From contig NZ_JADZDS010000114.1 of assembly GCF_020850895.1 (NCBI RefSeq), positions 1 through 48,652 on the forward strand: a DNA stretch of 48,652 nucleotides. Direction: 5' to 3'. The notes beneath the pieces were generated by a model. It made no database searches. It had not been told where the DNA came from and saw only the letters and a list, made by a program, of their open reading frames with translations. Within the stretch, counting starts at the first letter, position 1. Every line of letters begins with the position of its first letter. Both the position numbers and the translations under genes were made by a program. The stretch comes from Thermomonas sp. (GTDB lineage Bacteria; Pseudomonadota; Gammaproteobacteria; Xanthomonadales; Xanthomonadaceae). This document shows positions 1 through 9,305 of this stretch, piece by piece.

Positions 1-180
1 CAGGCGGAAGCCGAGCGCGTTGCCGCAGAACAGGCGGAAGCCGAGCGCGTTGCCGCGGAACAGGCGGAAGCCGAGCGCGTTGCCGCGGAACAGGCGGAAG
101 CCGAGCGCGTTGCCGCGGAACAGGCGGAAGCCGAGCGCGTTGCCGCGGAACAGGCGGAAGCCGAGCGTGTTGCGGCAGAA
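1..180 (+). repeat. Six tandem 30-bp repeats inside pilL
   Basis: Six head-to-tail 30-base units begin at 1, 31, 61, 91, 121 and 151. Units two to five are identical; units one and six differ by one or a few bases. Each encodes the ten residues [10 protein letters not shown], so the array is in frame and adds a charged, helix-forming segment in front of the visible Hpt domain. Degenerate copies continue to about 390. The array may extend to the left of the window. Confidence 0.95.
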
Positions 181-2928
181 CAGGCTGCAGCGGCGGAAGC
201 GGCGCGTCTGGCCGCAGAGCGCGAGGAAGTCGAGCGCATTGCGGCGGCGCGTGCCGAAACCGAACGCCAGGAAGCCGCACGTGTGGCAGCCGAGCGGCGT
301 GAAGCCGAGAGGAAAGATGCCGAACGTCGCGCTGCCGAGTCGGCGGCGATCGCCAAGGCGCGCGAGGAGGCCGCACTGGCTGCCCTGCTCGCGACCGCGA
401 CTGCGGCCGAAGACCCGGATGCGCCACTCGATACCAGTGATCTGGACGTCGAGTTGCTCGACATTTTCATCGAGGAAGGCAACGACCTGCTCGATCACTC
501 CGATGGCCTGCTTGCGCAATTGCGTGACAACCAGGACGACAACGAGCTGATCGTCGGGCTGCAGCGCGACCTGCACACCTTCAAGGGTGGCGCGCGCATG
601 GCCGGCATGATGTCGGTCGGTGAGTTGGGCCATGCGATGGAATCGCTGTTGGAAGGCGTGGCCCTCCAGCGTGCAGAACTTGGTGGCGATGGCGTGAAGC
701 TGCTCGAACGCGGCTTCGATCGATTGCGCGACATGGTCACCCGCATCGCGGCACGCCGCGCTGTCGGCCTGCCGGCCATGCTGATCGAGGAGTTCGTTGC
801 GCGCTCCGAAAATCGAGTATTCGAAGCCCCGGAATCGGTTGCTCAGGCTCCCGCGGAAATCGAAACCGGAGGCGAAGCGGCGGCACCGGCAGATCTCGAA
901 TTGCCTGCAGCAGGAGCCGAGGCAACGTCGGAACGCGATACGGTTGCCGCGGTCGAATCTACCCCGGAGCCGGCACCTGAAAGCCAGCCCGAGGCAACGA
1001 GCGTCCCGGTGCCGAGCAGGGTTGCGGCGCTCAAGCCGTTGTCGGCACCGATCGAAGATCGCACGTTTGCCGCGGACGACGATGCCTCCGTGCGTGCGCC
1101 GCAGGAACAGGTGCGCATCCGCGCAGACTTGCTCGACCGGCTGGTGAATTACGCCGGCGAAGTGGCGATCTACCGTGCGCGTCTCGAACAGCAGCTTGCC
1201 GCCTTCCGCGCCACCGCGCAGGAAATGGAGCGCACCAACATCCGTTTGCGCGACCAGCTGCGTCGCCTCGACTCCGAGACCGAAGCGCAGATCATGGCGC
1301 GCTACCAGCGCCAGAACGACGCCGGCGACGAATCCTTCGATCCGCTGGAGCTGGACCGTTTCAGCACCCTGCAGCAGCTGTCGCGCGGCTTGGCCGAATC
1401 GGCCGCCGACTTGCAGAGCCTGCATGATTCGATGGACGACCTCACGCGCCAGTACGAGACGCTGCTGACGCAGCAGTCGCGCGTGAGCTCGGACCTGCAG
1501 GAAGGCCTCATGCGCACGCGCATGTTGCCGCTGGATTCGCTGCTGCCTCGGTTGCGCCGGGTGGTTCGCCAGTCGGCTGGCGAGACCGGCAAGCAGGCGG
1601 TGCTCAAGGTCGACGGTGCGCAGGGCGAACTCGATCGCAACGTGCTCGAGCGCATGACGGCACCGCTGGAGCACATGCTGCGCAACGCGGTGGCCCATGG
1701 CTTGGAGGCCCCGGACAAGCGTGCGCAGGCCGGGAAGTCCCTGGAAGGAGCGATCCGCATCGCGGTCCGCAACGAGGGATCGGAAGTCGTGCTCGAAGTG
1801 GGCGACGATGGCGCCGGCCTCAACCGCGAGGCGATCAGGGCACGTGCAGTCGACCGTGGGCTGATCCAGCCGGACACGGTGATGACCGATGCCGAACTCG
1901 ATCGCATGATCTTCGAGCCTGGCTTCTCAACCGCCGAGACGGTCAGCAGGCTCGCCGGTCGCGGCGTCGGCATGGACGTGGTGGCGAGCGAAGTCCGCCA
2001 ACTCGGTGGCTCGATCGAAATCCAGTCCAAGCTGGGCGAAGGCACCAACTTCGTCCTGCGCCTGCCGCAGATGCTGGCGGTGACCCAGGCAGTGTTCGTC
2101 AAGATCGGCGAAACCGAGTACGCGGTGCCAATTGCATCGGTTCGCGGCGTCGGTCGCATCCCGCGCGAAGACCTGGCAAAGCCGGACGCGGTGTATCGCT
2201 ACGGTGGCGAAGACTACGCGTTGCATGATCTCGGCGCGCTGGTCGGGGCACCGACGGCGAAGGCGGAAGGTCACTTGCAGATGCCGCTGCTGTTGATCGG
2301 TTCGGGTGAGTTGCGCGCGGCGGTGGCGATCGACCAGGTGGTCGGCAGTCGTGAAATCGTGGTCAAGGACGGCGGCCCGCAGCTGTCGTCCCTGCCTGGC
2401 GTGTTCGGTGCAACCATCATGGGCGATGGCCGCGTGGTCATCATCCTCGACATCGCGCCGATGGTGCGTCGCTACGCATCGATGGCCCACTTGGAGGCCC
2501 CGGTATCGGAGGCCCCGGCCGAAGACCAGCGCAAGGTTCCACTGGTCATGGTGGTGGACGACTCGGTCACCATGCGCAAGGTCAGCGGGCGCGTGCTGGA
2601 ACGCCATGGTTTCGAGGTGGCGACGGCGAAGGATGGCCTCGACGCGCTGGAGCACATGATCGATCTGGTTCCGGACCTGATGCTGCTCGATATCGAAATG
2701 CCGCGCATGGATGGCTACGAGTTGGCCACGGCGATGAAGGCGGATCCGCGTCTGCGCAACGTGCCGATCATCATGATCACCTCGCGCACCGGCGACAAAC
2801 ATCGCCAGCGCGCGGTCGACATCGGCGTCGAACGCTACCTCGGCAAGCCGTACCAGGAGGTCGAGCTGATGCGCAACGTGTTCGAGCTGCTCAAGCTGGA
2901 GCGCGTTGGCGACGGTAGCCTGCAATGA
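1..2928 (+). CDS. pilL: PilL/ChpA-type hybrid chemotaxis histidine kinase (3' part; 5' end outside window)
   Basis: The frame is open from base 1 to the TGA at 2926, so about 975 C-terminal residues are visible. Order seen: an Ala/Glu/Arg-rich repeat linker (residues 1-130), an Hpt domain with the phospho-accepting His near residue 192 ([11 protein letters not shown]), an acidic/proline linker, a CheA dimerisation region, a HATPase domain (N-box [11 protein letters not shown]-boxes DDGAGLN and GRGVGMDVV), a CheW-like domain and a C-terminal receiver (acidic pair in VVDDS near 853-854, phospho-Asp in LLDIEMP near 897, Lys in LGKPY). Proteins of this build phosphorylate regulators that control type IV pilus extension and twitching. 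The next gene overlaps by ATGA, so the chemosensory genes are probably one operon. Earlier Hpt domains, typical of the family, would lie left of the window. Confidence 0.93.
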   Translation, partial: QAEAERVAAEQAEAERVAAEQAEAERVAAEQAEAERVAAEQAEAERVAAEQAEAERVAAEQAAAAEAARLAAEREEVERIAAARAETERQEAARVAAERREAERKDAERRAAESAAIAKAREEAALAALLATATAAEDPDAPLDTSDLDVELLDIFIEEGNDLLDHSDGLLAQLRDNQDDNELIVGLQRDLHTFKGGARMAGMMSVGELGHAMESLLEGVALQRAELGGDGVKLLERGFDRLRDMVTRIAARRAVGLPAMLIEEFVARSENRVFEAPESVAQAPAEIETGGEAAAPADLELPAAGAEATSERDTVAAVESTPEPAPESQPEATSVPVPSRVAALKPLSAPIEDRTFAADDDASVRAPQEQVRIRADLLDRLVNYAGEVAIYRARLEQQLAAFRATAQEMERTNIRLRDQLRRLDSETEAQIMARYQRQNDAGDESFDPLELDRFSTLQQLSRGLAESAADLQSLHDSMDDLTRQYETLLTQQSRVSSDLQEGLMRTRMLPLDSLLPRLRRVVRQSAGETGKQAVLKVDGAQGELDRNVLERMTAPLEHMLRNAVAHGLEAPDKRAQAGKSLEGAIRIAVRNEGSEVVLEVGDDGAGLNREAIRARAVDRGLIQPDTVMTDAELDRMIFEPGFSTAETVSRLAGRGVGMDVVASEVRQLGGSIEIQSKLGEGTNFVLRLPQMLAVTQAVFVKIGETEYAVPIASVRGVGRIPREDLAKPDAVYRYGGEDYALHDLGALVGAPTAKAEGHLQMPLLLIGSGELRAAVAIDQVVGSREIVVKDGGPQLSSLPGVFGATIMGDGRVVIILDIAPMVRRYASMAHLEAPVSEAPAEDQRKVPLVMVVDDSVTMRKVSGRVLERHGFEVATAKDGLDALEHMIDLVPDLMLLDIEMPRMDGYELATAMKADPRLRNVPIIMITSRTGDKHRQRAVDIGVERYLGKPYQEVELMRNVFELLKLERVGDGSLQ

Positions 2929-3899
2929 CAGGCGCAAGGGTGGTCGTGCTGGCCAAGGCCGGTGCTGCGTGTGACCGTGCCGAAGCTGCGGTACGGAAGA
3001 CTGGCGCCGAGCTGGTTGCCACCTTGGATCCGACCGCGGCTTCGGAAGGCGATGTCAGGGCAAGGGCGCCCGGCGCATTGCTGGTCCTGCTGGATTCGGC
3101 AACCGAAGCTGCGCTTGGCAAGTTCGATGATCTGTTCGCCGATCCTGCGTTGGAAGTGCTGTTCGACGATGCTGATGTCGCGGCCCGTCGTACTGGCTGG
3201 GAGGAGGCACGGTGGGAGCGGCACCTCAACGCCAAGCTCTCCGGGAGCGATGATGTGCTTCCCGGGATTGCGAGCAAGGATGGGGCTGTCGATTTCGAGG
3301 CTGAAATGCGCGAGCTGACGCTGGCGGTTGCCGCGCTTCCCGAAGAACCCCGGGCCCCGGCACATGCACCCGCGCAGGTTCCGGGTGCGGTTGTGATCGT
3401 TGCCGGCGTGGGCGGTCCGGATGCCGTGCGCCAGTTGCTCGGCGCACTTCCGGCGGCTTTCCCGCGCGCAATCCTGCTGCGGCAGCGCATCGAAGGGGCG
3501 CAATACGATCGATTGGTGCGGCAGATGCAGCGATCTACGCCCTTGCAGGTCGTCCTTGCACAGGCAGGCGATTCGCTCCAGCCGGGAACCGTGTACGTTC
3601 TTCCAGACGGTCTTGACGTGGAATCCGGGGACCGTGGCCTGGTGTTCAGTGCGGCCACCGGAGAACCCCGGTTTGCCGCCCTGCGCGCTGCGGACAGTGC
3701 GCTGCTTCTGCTCAGCGGTGCGGAATCAGCAATGGTCGACGTCGGCATGACCATGTCCTGGGCGGGCGCCATGGTTCTGGGCCAGGCGCCGGAAAACTGC
3801 TTTGATCCCGCCGCGAGTCAGGCGCTGGTTGCGCGCGGCGGGGATTCGCGCAGCCTTGCGATCATGGCGCGCCAACTCCTTGAACGCTGGACCCCCTGA
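2925..3899 (+). CDS. CheB-like chemotaxis protein with degenerate methylesterase domain
   Basis: A 324-residue protein whose ATG overlaps the pilL stop (ATGA). Residues about 150-310 align by eye with the CheB methylesterase domain: a Rossmann-like start [16 protein letters not shown], then [12 protein letters not shown], which matches the conserved GTVYVAP segment. CheB enzymes use a Ser-His-Asp triad. Here the Ser of the ASTGG motif reads Gly (AGVGG), the His of the QHMP segment is replaced (LLRQRIE), and the Asp segment GMGxDG is replaced by SGAESAM. Residues 1-145 look like a worn receiver domain without a clear phosphorylation Asp. Position after pilL suggests a ChpB equivalent in pilus chemosensing, probably non-catalytic or adaptor-like. 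Loss of activity is inferred from sequence only. Confidence 0.75.
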   Translation: MTGARVVVLAKAGAACDRAEAAVRKTGAELVATLDPTAASEGDVRARAPGALLVLLDSATEAALGKFDDLFADPALEVLFDDADVAARRTGWEEARWERHLNAKLSGSDDVLPGIASKDGAVDFEAEMRELTLAVAALPEEPRAPAHAPAQVPGAVVIVAGVGGPDAVRQLLGALPAAFPRAILLRQRIEGAQYDRLVRQMQRSTPLQVVLAQAGDSLQPGTVYVLPDGLDVESGDRGLVFSAATGEPRFAALRAADSALLLLSGAESAMVDVGMTMSWAGAMVLGQAPENCFDPAASQALVARGGDSRSLAIMARQLLERWTP

Positions 3900-3907
3900 G
3901 GTAGCTC

Positions 3908-4381
3908 ATGGCCGACATCTCCCACATCATCCGCGGCGTCCTGATCCAGGTGGCGGGGACGCGCCTGTTGTTGCCCAATGCCGCGATCGCTGAAGTGCTT
4001 TCCTACCCCACGCCAGAACCCGTTCCTGGTGCACCGGATTGGCTGCTTGGCCGCATCCGCTGGCGCGGTTGGCGCTTGCCGCTGGTCGCGTTTTCCCGTT
4101 TCGCCGGGATCTCCGAGGAGCAGGGTGGATTGGGCAGCAAGGTGATCGTGCTGAAGGCGATGGGCGGTGATACCAAGCGCCCGTACTTCGCGGTGCTGAC
4201 CCAGGGCTTCCCGCGTCTGGTGACGGTGACTGATGCTGCGCTGTCTCGTTTGGACGAGAGTGGTGATGAGTTGCCGGACGGCGTGCTGTCGCGGGTACGG
4301 CTCAACGATGACGAAGCCGTGGTCCCGGATCTCGACGACTTGGAATTGGCCTTGCGCGAAGTGCTGGCTGAAGTGGCCTGA
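3908..4381 (+). CDS. chpC: CheW-like adaptor of the pilus chemosensory cluster (ChpC-like)
   Basis: A 157-residue protein made of one CheW-like beta-barrel domain (IRGVLIQVAGTRLLLPNAAI at the start; GAPDWLLGRIRWRGWRLPLV is the typical CheW central segment). CheW proteins couple receptors to CheA kinases. Only 8 bases separate it from the preceding stop, with GAGGTAG just before the ATG as ribosome binding site, so it probably belongs to the pilL operon. It could instead be a second PilI-like adaptor; the name ChpC rests on its place at the end of the cluster. It converges with rsmE, leaving 15 bases between the two stops and no obvious terminator hairpin. Confidence 0.8.
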   Translation: MADISHIIRGVLIQVAGTRLLLPNAAIAEVLSYPTPEPVPGAPDWLLGRIRWRGWRLPLVAFSRFAGISEEQGGLGSKVIVLKAMGGDTKRPYFAVLTQGFPRLVTVTDAALSRLDESGDELPDGVLSRVRLNDDEAVVPDLDDLELALREVLAEVA

Positions 4382-4396
4382 CAGCAGGGTTCTGGT

Positions 4397-5128
4397 TCAG
4401 GTCAGGTCGCCGGTCAGGGCTTGCAGGGCGGCCAGCGCAGCAAGCCCGGCAGTTTCCGTGCGCAGTACCCGGCGGCCGAGGCGGATGCCCTCGAATCCCG
4501 CAGCGTGCAGCAACTCGAGATCGCGGGGTGACCAGCCGCCTTCCGGACCGACGGCCAGCGTGCAATCACCCGGGGTCGCTGGAAGACTCTCGCGCAGGGA
4601 ATGTCCGCAACATGGGTCGAGGACGTAACCCCGGCCGGAGCGAAGGCCGGCGGCCCATTCCAACGGCTGGGGAATGGCAACGACCGGCACCTGCGCCCGG
4701 CCGCTTTGTTCGCAGGCTGAGATGGCAACTTCGCGCCAGTGCGCAAGGCGCTTGCCAGCCCGCTCTGCGTCCAGTCGCACCTCGCAGCGTTCACTGACCA
4801 CCGGAAGGATGTGAGCCACGCCCAGTTCGGTGGCCTTCTGGATGATCCAGTCCATCTTCTCGCCGCGCGCGAGCCCCTGCAGCAGGGTGACGCGAAGCGG
4901 GGATTCGTTGTCGATGTGCCGGCGAGCGGTGATCTCCGCCTGAGCTCCGCGCTTGCCGACCGCCACGATGCGGGCATCGCAGTCGTGGCCATCGCCGTTG
5001 AACAACACGCAAGAATCGCCCACACCCAATCGCAGGACGCGCAGCAGGTGCTGTGCAGTTTGCTCGGTCAAGTTGACCGTTGCTCCAACGGCCAGCGGCT
5101 GGTCGAGGTGGCAGCGGGTCAGGCGCAT
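4397..5128 (-). CDS. rsmE: 16S rRNA m3U1498 methyltransferase RsmE
   Basis: RsmE methylates N3 of U1498 in 16S rRNA using S-adenosylmethionine. The protein has 243 residues, the family's usual length. It shows the SPOUT-class signature: GPEGGWS near residues 194-200 and RLGRRVLRTETAGL near 216-229, which form the knotted cofactor site, plus the PUA-like N-terminus MRLTRCHLD. The ATG at 5128 is preferred over an in-frame ATG 69 bases upstream, because family proteins begin with this segment and the upstream extension lies inside bioA. The start overlaps the end of bioA by 10 bases, so translation is likely coupled. Confidence 0.95.
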   Translation of the reverse strand: MRLTRCHLDQPLAVGATVNLTEQTAQHLLRVLRLGVGDSCVLFNGDGHDCDARIVAVGKRGAQAEITARRHIDNESPLRVTLLQGLARGEKMDWIIQKATELGVAHILPVVSERCEVRLDAERAGKRLAHWREVAISACEQSGRAQVPVVAIPQPLEWAAGLRSGRGYVLDPCCGHSLRESLPATPGDCTLAVGPEGGWSPRDLELLHAAGFEGIRLGRRVLRTETAGLAALAALQALTGDLT

Positions 5129-6555
5129 CGGGCGGCCTCGTCCAGGGCGACAGCGGTCGCGTTGGCCAGCAGTGCCAATTGCGCGTGGTCGACGCAATAG
5201 GGTGGCATCCAGTACAGCACGTCGCCCAGAGGGCGCAGCAGGACGCCATGATCCAGTGCAGCGCGGTACATGCGCAGGCCGCGGCGCCTGGCAATTTCGA
5301 CCGCATGTCCATCCTCGCGGTTGTCCGATGCCGGGTTCAACTCGATAGCGAGGATCATCCCTGCTTGGCGCACTTCTCGAACCAACGGGTGGCTGGCCAG
5401 TGGTGCGGCCAGTTCGGCCATCCGTGTCGCAGTTGCCCGGTTACGCACGATCACGCCATCGCTTTCGAAGATGTCCAGCGACGCCAACGCCGCTGCGCAA
5501 GCGAGCGGATTGCCGCTGTAGCTGTGCGAATGCAGGAAGGCACGTTCGCGTGAGTCGTCGAGGAACCCGTCATAGATCGCTTGGGTTGCCAGGACTGCGC
5601 AGAGTGGCAAGAACCCGCCAGTCAGCCCCTTCGACAGGCACAGCAGGTCGGGCTGGATGCCGGGGCCGCTGCAATCGGCCGCGGGAGCCTGTTCGCAGGC
5701 GAACAGGGTGCCGGTGCGGCCGAACCCGACCGCGATCTCATCGGCAATCAGGAAAACGCCATGGGTATCGCACAGTTCGCGCACCCGGCGCAGGTAGGCC
5801 GGGTGATGCATGCGCATGCCCCCGGCGCATTGCACCAGTGGCTCCAGGATGAAGGCACAGACTTCACCTGGGTGTTCCGTCAGCAAGCGCTCCAAGGCAT
5901 CGGCGGCGGCGTGGGCGCGCTCGCTCGCGGTGGCCTCATCCGGCGCCCCGAAAGCGTCAGGCGAGGGCGCGAACAGGACCTCCAGCAGCAACGGTGCGTA
6001 CACCCGGCGATACAGCGGGATGTCTCCCACCGACAGCGCGCCGAGCGTTTCGCCGTGATAGCTGCCGGTCAGCGCGACGAACCGGGTGCGGTTGCGGTCG
6101 CCACGATTGTGGAACCAGTGGTAGGCCATCTTCAGTGCGACCTCGACCCCGGACGAGCCGTTGTCGGCATAGAACACCTTGGCCAACGGCGCACGGCCCG
6201 GTTCGCGGGGAATGATCGCGAGCAGGCGCTCGGCCAGTTCCACTGCCGGTGCATGCGAACAGCCGGCAAGGATGACCTGCTCCAGGGTCTGGGCCTGGCG
6301 TGCGATGGCATGGGCGATCCGCGGCTCGGCGTGGCCGTGCAGGTTGGTCCACCAACTGCTGATGGCATCGAGCACGTGGCGCCCGTCGTGGCCAACCAGC
6401 CACGCGCCTTCCGCGCGTGCCACCGTCAGTAGCGGCAATGCCCCTCCACTGGTGTGTTCGCGCATCTGGGTGCACGGATGCCACAGGACCGCGAGGTCGC
6501 GCGCGCGCCAGCGCTGCTCCACCGTTATCATGTCGGTATCGTGACCTGCCTTCAT
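5119..6555 (-). CDS. bioA: Adenosylmethionine-8-amino-7-oxononanoate aminotransferase BioA
   Basis: BioA makes 7,8-diaminopelargonic acid in biotin synthesis, using S-adenosylmethionine as amino donor and pyridoxal phosphate as cofactor. The 478-residue frame shows WHPCTQM at the N-terminus, SSWWTNLHGH (substrate site), ADEIAVGFGRTG with the cofactor Asp near 272, and LSKGLTGGFLPL with the Schiff-base Lys near 309, all typical of class III aminotransferases. Neither candidate start is compelling: ATG 6555 has little spacing to its purine-rich stretch, while ATG 6531 (470 residues) has AAGGCAGG at long spacing. The gene is divergent from nudE with only 29 bases between, and is followed by rsmE. 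No other biotin gene is in the window. Confidence 0.95.
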   Translation of the reverse strand: MKAGHDTDMITVEQRWRARDLAVLWHPCTQMREHTSGGALPLLTVARAEGAWLVGHDGRHVLDAISSWWTNLHGHAEPRIAHAIARQAQTLEQVILAGCSHAPAVELAERLLAIIPREPGRAPLAKVFYADNGSSGVEVALKMAYHWFHNRGDRNRTRFVALTGSYHGETLGALSVGDIPLYRRVYAPLLLEVLFAPSPDAFGAPDEATASERAHAAADALERLLTEHPGEVCAFILEPLVQCAGGMRMHHPAYLRRVRELCDTHGVFLIADEIAVGFGRTGTLFACEQAPAADCSGPGIQPDLLCLSKGLTGGFLPLCAVLATQAIYDGFLDDSRERAFLHSHSYSGNPLACAAALASLDIFESDGVIVRNRATATRMAELAAPLASHPLVREVRQAGMILAIELNPASDNREDGHAVEIARRRGLRMYRAALDHGVLLRPLGDVLYWMPPYCVDHAQLALLANATAVALDEAARCA

Positions 6556-6584
6556 CCCGCCATTATCGCCTTCGTTGCGACCCC

Positions 6585-7139
6585 ATGAGCCATCGCCTGC
6601 CGATCATCCACGGCATCACCGAGCACGATGCCGGCCCGTACCGGATGGAGCGGCTCGACCTCGAATTCGGCAATGGCGAACGCCGTCGTTACGAGCGTCT
6701 GCACGGGCGTGGCCACGGCGCGGTGGCGGTGGTGCCGATGCTGGACGAGGCGACCGTGCTGCTGATCCGCGAATACGCGGCTGGCGTGAACCGTTACGAG
6801 TTGGGTTTGGTCAAGGGGCGCATCGATGCCGGCGAGACTCCAGAGCAGGCTGCCAATCGTGAGTTGATGGAGGAGGCCGGCTACGGTGCCCGTGAGCTCC
6901 GCGTCTTGCGCAGCCTGACCCTGGCCCCCACCTACATGAGCCACCAGACCCATCTCGTGCTGGCGCGGGACCTGTATCCGCAGCGCTTGCCAGGCGACGA
7001 GCCCGAGCCGCCCGAACTGGTGCCGTGGAAGCTGGCCAACCTGGGGGAACTGATCCTGCAGGAAGATTTTTCCGAAGGCCGCACGATTGCCGGCCTGTTC
7101 ATCGCACGCGAATGGATGCAGCAGCATGCCGATCGTTGA
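6585..7139 (+). CDS. nudE: ADP-compound hydrolase NudE (Nudix)
   Basis: A Nudix hydrolase of 184 residues, closely resembling E. coli NudE, which cleaves ADP-ribose, NADH and diadenosine compounds to AMP plus a second phosphate product. The Nudix box is complete: G-x5-E-x7-RELMEEAGY (from GRIDAGE near residue 90). YERLHGRGHG, LIREYAAG and GDEPEPPELV are further family segments. An open frame extends upstream over bioA, but ATG 6585 gives the NudE N-terminus and lies just outside bioA. It overlaps the start of cysQ by 14 bases, an arrangement that pairs two enzymes removing adenylylated metabolites. Confidence 0.92.
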   Translation: MSHRLPIIHGITEHDAGPYRMERLDLEFGNGERRRYERLHGRGHGAVAVVPMLDEATVLLIREYAAGVNRYELGLVKGRIDAGETPEQAANRELMEEAGYGARELRVLRSLTLAPTYMSHQTHLVLARDLYPQRLPGDEPEPPELVPWKLANLGELILQEDFSEGRTIAGLFIAREWMQQHADR

Positions 7140-7914
7140 CGGACTGCGGGAAGGCGTGATCCGGTTGGCGCGTGAGGCCGCCGCCGAGATCCTGGCAATC
7201 TATGGGCACGATTTTGCGGTCGAGGAAAAGACCGACCATTCGCCGCTGACCGCTGCCGACCTGGCCTCCCATCGCTGCCTCGTTGATGGCCTGAGGTCGT
7301 TGACCCCGGATATCCCGGTGCTGTCGGAAGAATCCCGCGACGTGGAGCTTGCCGAACGCCGGCAGTGGCGCCGACTGTGGCTGGTCGATCCGCTCGACGG
7401 CACCCGCGAGTTCGTGAAGCGCAATGGTGAGTTCACCATCAATATCGCCTTCGTCGAGGATGGCGTGGCGCGCTTCGGCCTGATCCAGCAACCGGTTACC
7501 GGCGGACTTTGGCATGGCGACGCGCGCGGCGCGTTCCGTCGGGAGGGCGATCGCGATGTCATCATCCAAACCCGTCGGCCTGCGGTTGCACCGCTGCGTG
7601 TGGCCGCCAGCCGTTCGCACCGGGATGCGCGCACTCAGGCCATGCTCGATGCGTTGCCCGGGGCCGAGGTGATCGGTTGCGGTTCGGCGCTGAAGTTTTG
7701 CCGGATCGCCGAGGGCGCCATCGACCTGTACCCGCGCTTTGGCCCGACCAGCGAATGGGACACCGGTGCCGGGCAGGCCATCGTGGAAGCTGCCGGCGGG
7801 GCAGTACTCGATCCGCAGGGGCGTCCTTTCCGTTACAACCAGCGCGACATCCTGCTCAACGGGGATTTCCTTGCGCTGGGGGATCCCACCCAGTGGGAAC
7901 GGTTGCAGGCATGA
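7126..7914 (+). CDS. cysQ: 3'(2'),5'-bisphosphate nucleotidase CysQ
   Basis: CysQ removes the 3'-phosphate from PAP and PAPS, by-products of sulfate assimilation. The 262-residue protein carries the inositol-monophosphatase-fold signatures: EKTDHSPLTAAD and SEES for metal binding, LVDPLDGTREF (the DPxDGT motif) and EWDTGAGQAIVEAAGG (the WDxAxG-type motif). The ATG at 7126 is inside the end of nudE; an in-frame start 39 bases earlier would add residues with no family match. Its stop overlaps the mazG start (ATGA), so nudE, cysQ, mazG and the next gene form a chain of overlapping genes. Confidence 0.94.
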   Translation: MPIVDGLREGVIRLAREAAAEILAIYGHDFAVEEKTDHSPLTAADLASHRCLVDGLRSLTPDIPVLSEESRDVELAERRQWRRLWLVDPLDGTREFVKRNGEFTINIAFVEDGVARFGLIQQPVTGGLWHGDARGAFRREGDRDVIIQTRRPAVAPLRVAASRSHRDARTQAMLDALPGAEVIGCGSALKFCRIAEGAIDLYPRFGPTSEWDTGAGQAIVEAAGGAVLDPQGRPFRYNQRDILLNGDFLALGDPTQWERLQA

Positions 7915-8750
7915 GCCAGACACGCACGATCGATGACCTGCTGGCGATCATGGCCAGGTTGCGTGATCCCGATGGCGGCTGTCCGTGGGATACCCAACAG
8001 ACATTTTCGACCATCGCGCCGTACACCATCGAGGAGGCCTACGAGGTCGCCGATGCGATCGACCGCGGTGACATGGTGGACCTGAAGGACGAACTGGGTG
8101 ACCTGCTGTTGCAGGTGGTGTTCCATGCGCGGATGGCGGAGGAAGACGGAGCATTCGCGTTCGCCGATGTCGTCGAGTCGATTTGCGACAAGATGGAACG
8201 TCGGCATCCGCACGTGTTCGGTGATGCCAGTTTCGAGGACGCCGAAGCACAGTTGGCCGACTGGGAGGCGCGCAAGCGCGCCGAACGCATCGCCAAGGGC
8301 GAGCAGGATGGTTCGGCCTTGGCCGGGATCTCGCGCGGCCTGCCGGAATGGCAGCGGGCGGTGAAGCTGCAGCACAAGGCGGCCAAGGTCGGCTTCGATT
8401 GGCCGGGCCCCGGGCCGGTGCTGGAAAAATTGCGTGAGGAAATCGACGAAGTGCGTGCCGAGTTCGACGCAGTCGCGGCCGCGCCCGGAGATGCCGCTGC
8501 GCGCGATCGACTGGAAGACGAGATTGGCGACGTGCTGTTTGTCTGCGCCAACCTGGCGCGCCATGCAAAGGTCGATGTGGGCGGCTCGCTTCGACGGGCG
8601 AACCTGAAATTCGAGCGCCGGTTCCGGGCGATGGAGGCGCTTGCAGCCGGCGATGGAGGTTTGGCGGGCAAACCACTCGAGGCGCAGGATCGCTATTGGG
8701 AGCGGGCCAAGCTGGCCGAGCGCGAGTCCTTGAAGCAGGGCATTTCGTGA
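7911..8750 (+). CDS. mazG: Nucleoside triphosphate pyrophosphohydrolase MazG
   Basis: MazG hydrolyses nucleoside triphosphates to monophosphates plus pyrophosphate; in E. coli it is linked to removal of aberrant nucleotides and to nutrient stress. The 279 residues contain two all-alpha NTP-pyrophosphatase repeats: the first with CPWDTQQTF, IEEAYEVADAI and DELGDLLLQVVFHA, the second with LREEIDEVRAEFDA and RLEDEIGDVLFVCANLARH. These supply the ExxE...ExxD magnesium-binding motifs. The ATG overlaps the cysQ stop. The length fits the two-domain enterobacterial form (about 263), with somewhat longer linkers. Confidence 0.95.
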   Translation: MSQTRTIDDLLAIMARLRDPDGGCPWDTQQTFSTIAPYTIEEAYEVADAIDRGDMVDLKDELGDLLLQVVFHARMAEEDGAFAFADVVESICDKMERRHPHVFGDASFEDAEAQLADWEARKRAERIAKGEQDGSALAGISRGLPEWQRAVKLQHKAAKVGFDWPGPGPVLEKLREEIDEVRAEFDAVAAAPGDAAARDRLEDEIGDVLFVCANLARHAKVDVGGSLRRANLKFERRFRAMEALAAGDGGLAGKPLEAQDRYWERAKLAERESLKQGIS

Positions 8751-9052
8751 GCAAAGGCTACTCAAGCTTCAGCGAGTTCTATGGTTTTTATCTGGGCCAG
8801 CATCGCAACCGCACCTGCCGGCGGCTGCATTTCTTCGGCACCAGCCTTTCCATCGGCTTCATCGTGCTGGCGGTCAAGGCTGCGAATCCATGGTGGCTGC
8901 TGGCATCAGTGGTCTGCGGCTATGCGTTTGCGTGGGTCGGGCATTTCTTCTTCGAGAAGAATCGTCCGGCCACGTTCAGGAACCCCTTCTATTCCTTCGC
9001 CGGCGACTGGGTGATGTACAAGGACATCTTGGTCGGACGGATTCCGTTCTAG
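8747..9052 (+). CDS. DUF962 (Mpo1-like) small membrane protein
   Basis: A 101-residue protein with a GTG start whose bases overlap the mazG stop (GTGA). It shows the DUF962/Mpo1-like pattern: FSEFYGFYLGQHRNRTCRRL with an early His, HFFGTSLSIGFIVLAV (first membrane helix), a second helix around WWLLASVVCGYAFAWV, then GHFFFEKNRPATFRNPFYSF and DWVMYKDI. The yeast relative Mpo1 is an iron-dependent dioxygenase acting on 2-hydroxy fatty acids; the conserved His residues are present here, but activity of the bacterial form is not established. It ends the nudE-cysQ-mazG run, and its stop lies 8 bases before a repeat region. Confidence 0.85.
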   Translation: MSKGYSSFSEFYGFYLGQHRNRTCRRLHFFGTSLSIGFIVLAVKAANPWWLLASVVCGYAFAWVGHFFFEKNRPATFRNPFYSFAGDWVMYKDILVGRIPF

Positions 9053-9205
9053 GGCTCACGCGAATCAATCACCCGCATGATTGATTCGTGGCCCGCCATC
9101 CTTGGCGGGCGGGCGCTGTCTGGGGCTGCACTGAACAAGTCCATCCGGGGCTTGTCAGCGGCCGACCGGCCATGGTCGGTAGACAACGCCAAATTAAGCG
9201 TTGCC
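9053..9205 (+). repeat. Multi-hairpin intergenic repeat, copy 1 (order C-D-A-B)
   Basis: At least five inverted repeats are packed here. C: stem 9061-9070/9079-9088, ten perfect pairs. D: 9091-9097/9104-9110, seven pairs with loop ATCCTT. A: 9135-9142/9148-9155, eight pairs including one G-U, loop ATCCG. B: CCGACC 9162-9167/GGTCGG 9174-9179, followed by GTAG overlapping the stem end. A fifth: CAACGC 9184-9189/GCGTTG 9198-9203. Related sets occur near 42650 and 46246. No gene is visible, and no T-tract follows any stem, so these are not classical terminators. Confidence 0.85.
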
Positions 9206-9305
9206 CTGGGCCAGTGCTGCCCTGGGCGGTGACGGGATGTCCCTTCACGCAGCTTCGACCATGGAGGCAGCATCCTGCAGGGACAGGGACGCCGGGACGA
9301 CACGC

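Noticed and set aside
20-550. Second open frame through the 30-bp repeats of pilL
   Set aside because: It exists because the repeat has no stop in this frame; its product is Arg/Pro-rich low complexity and pilL is in the other frame.
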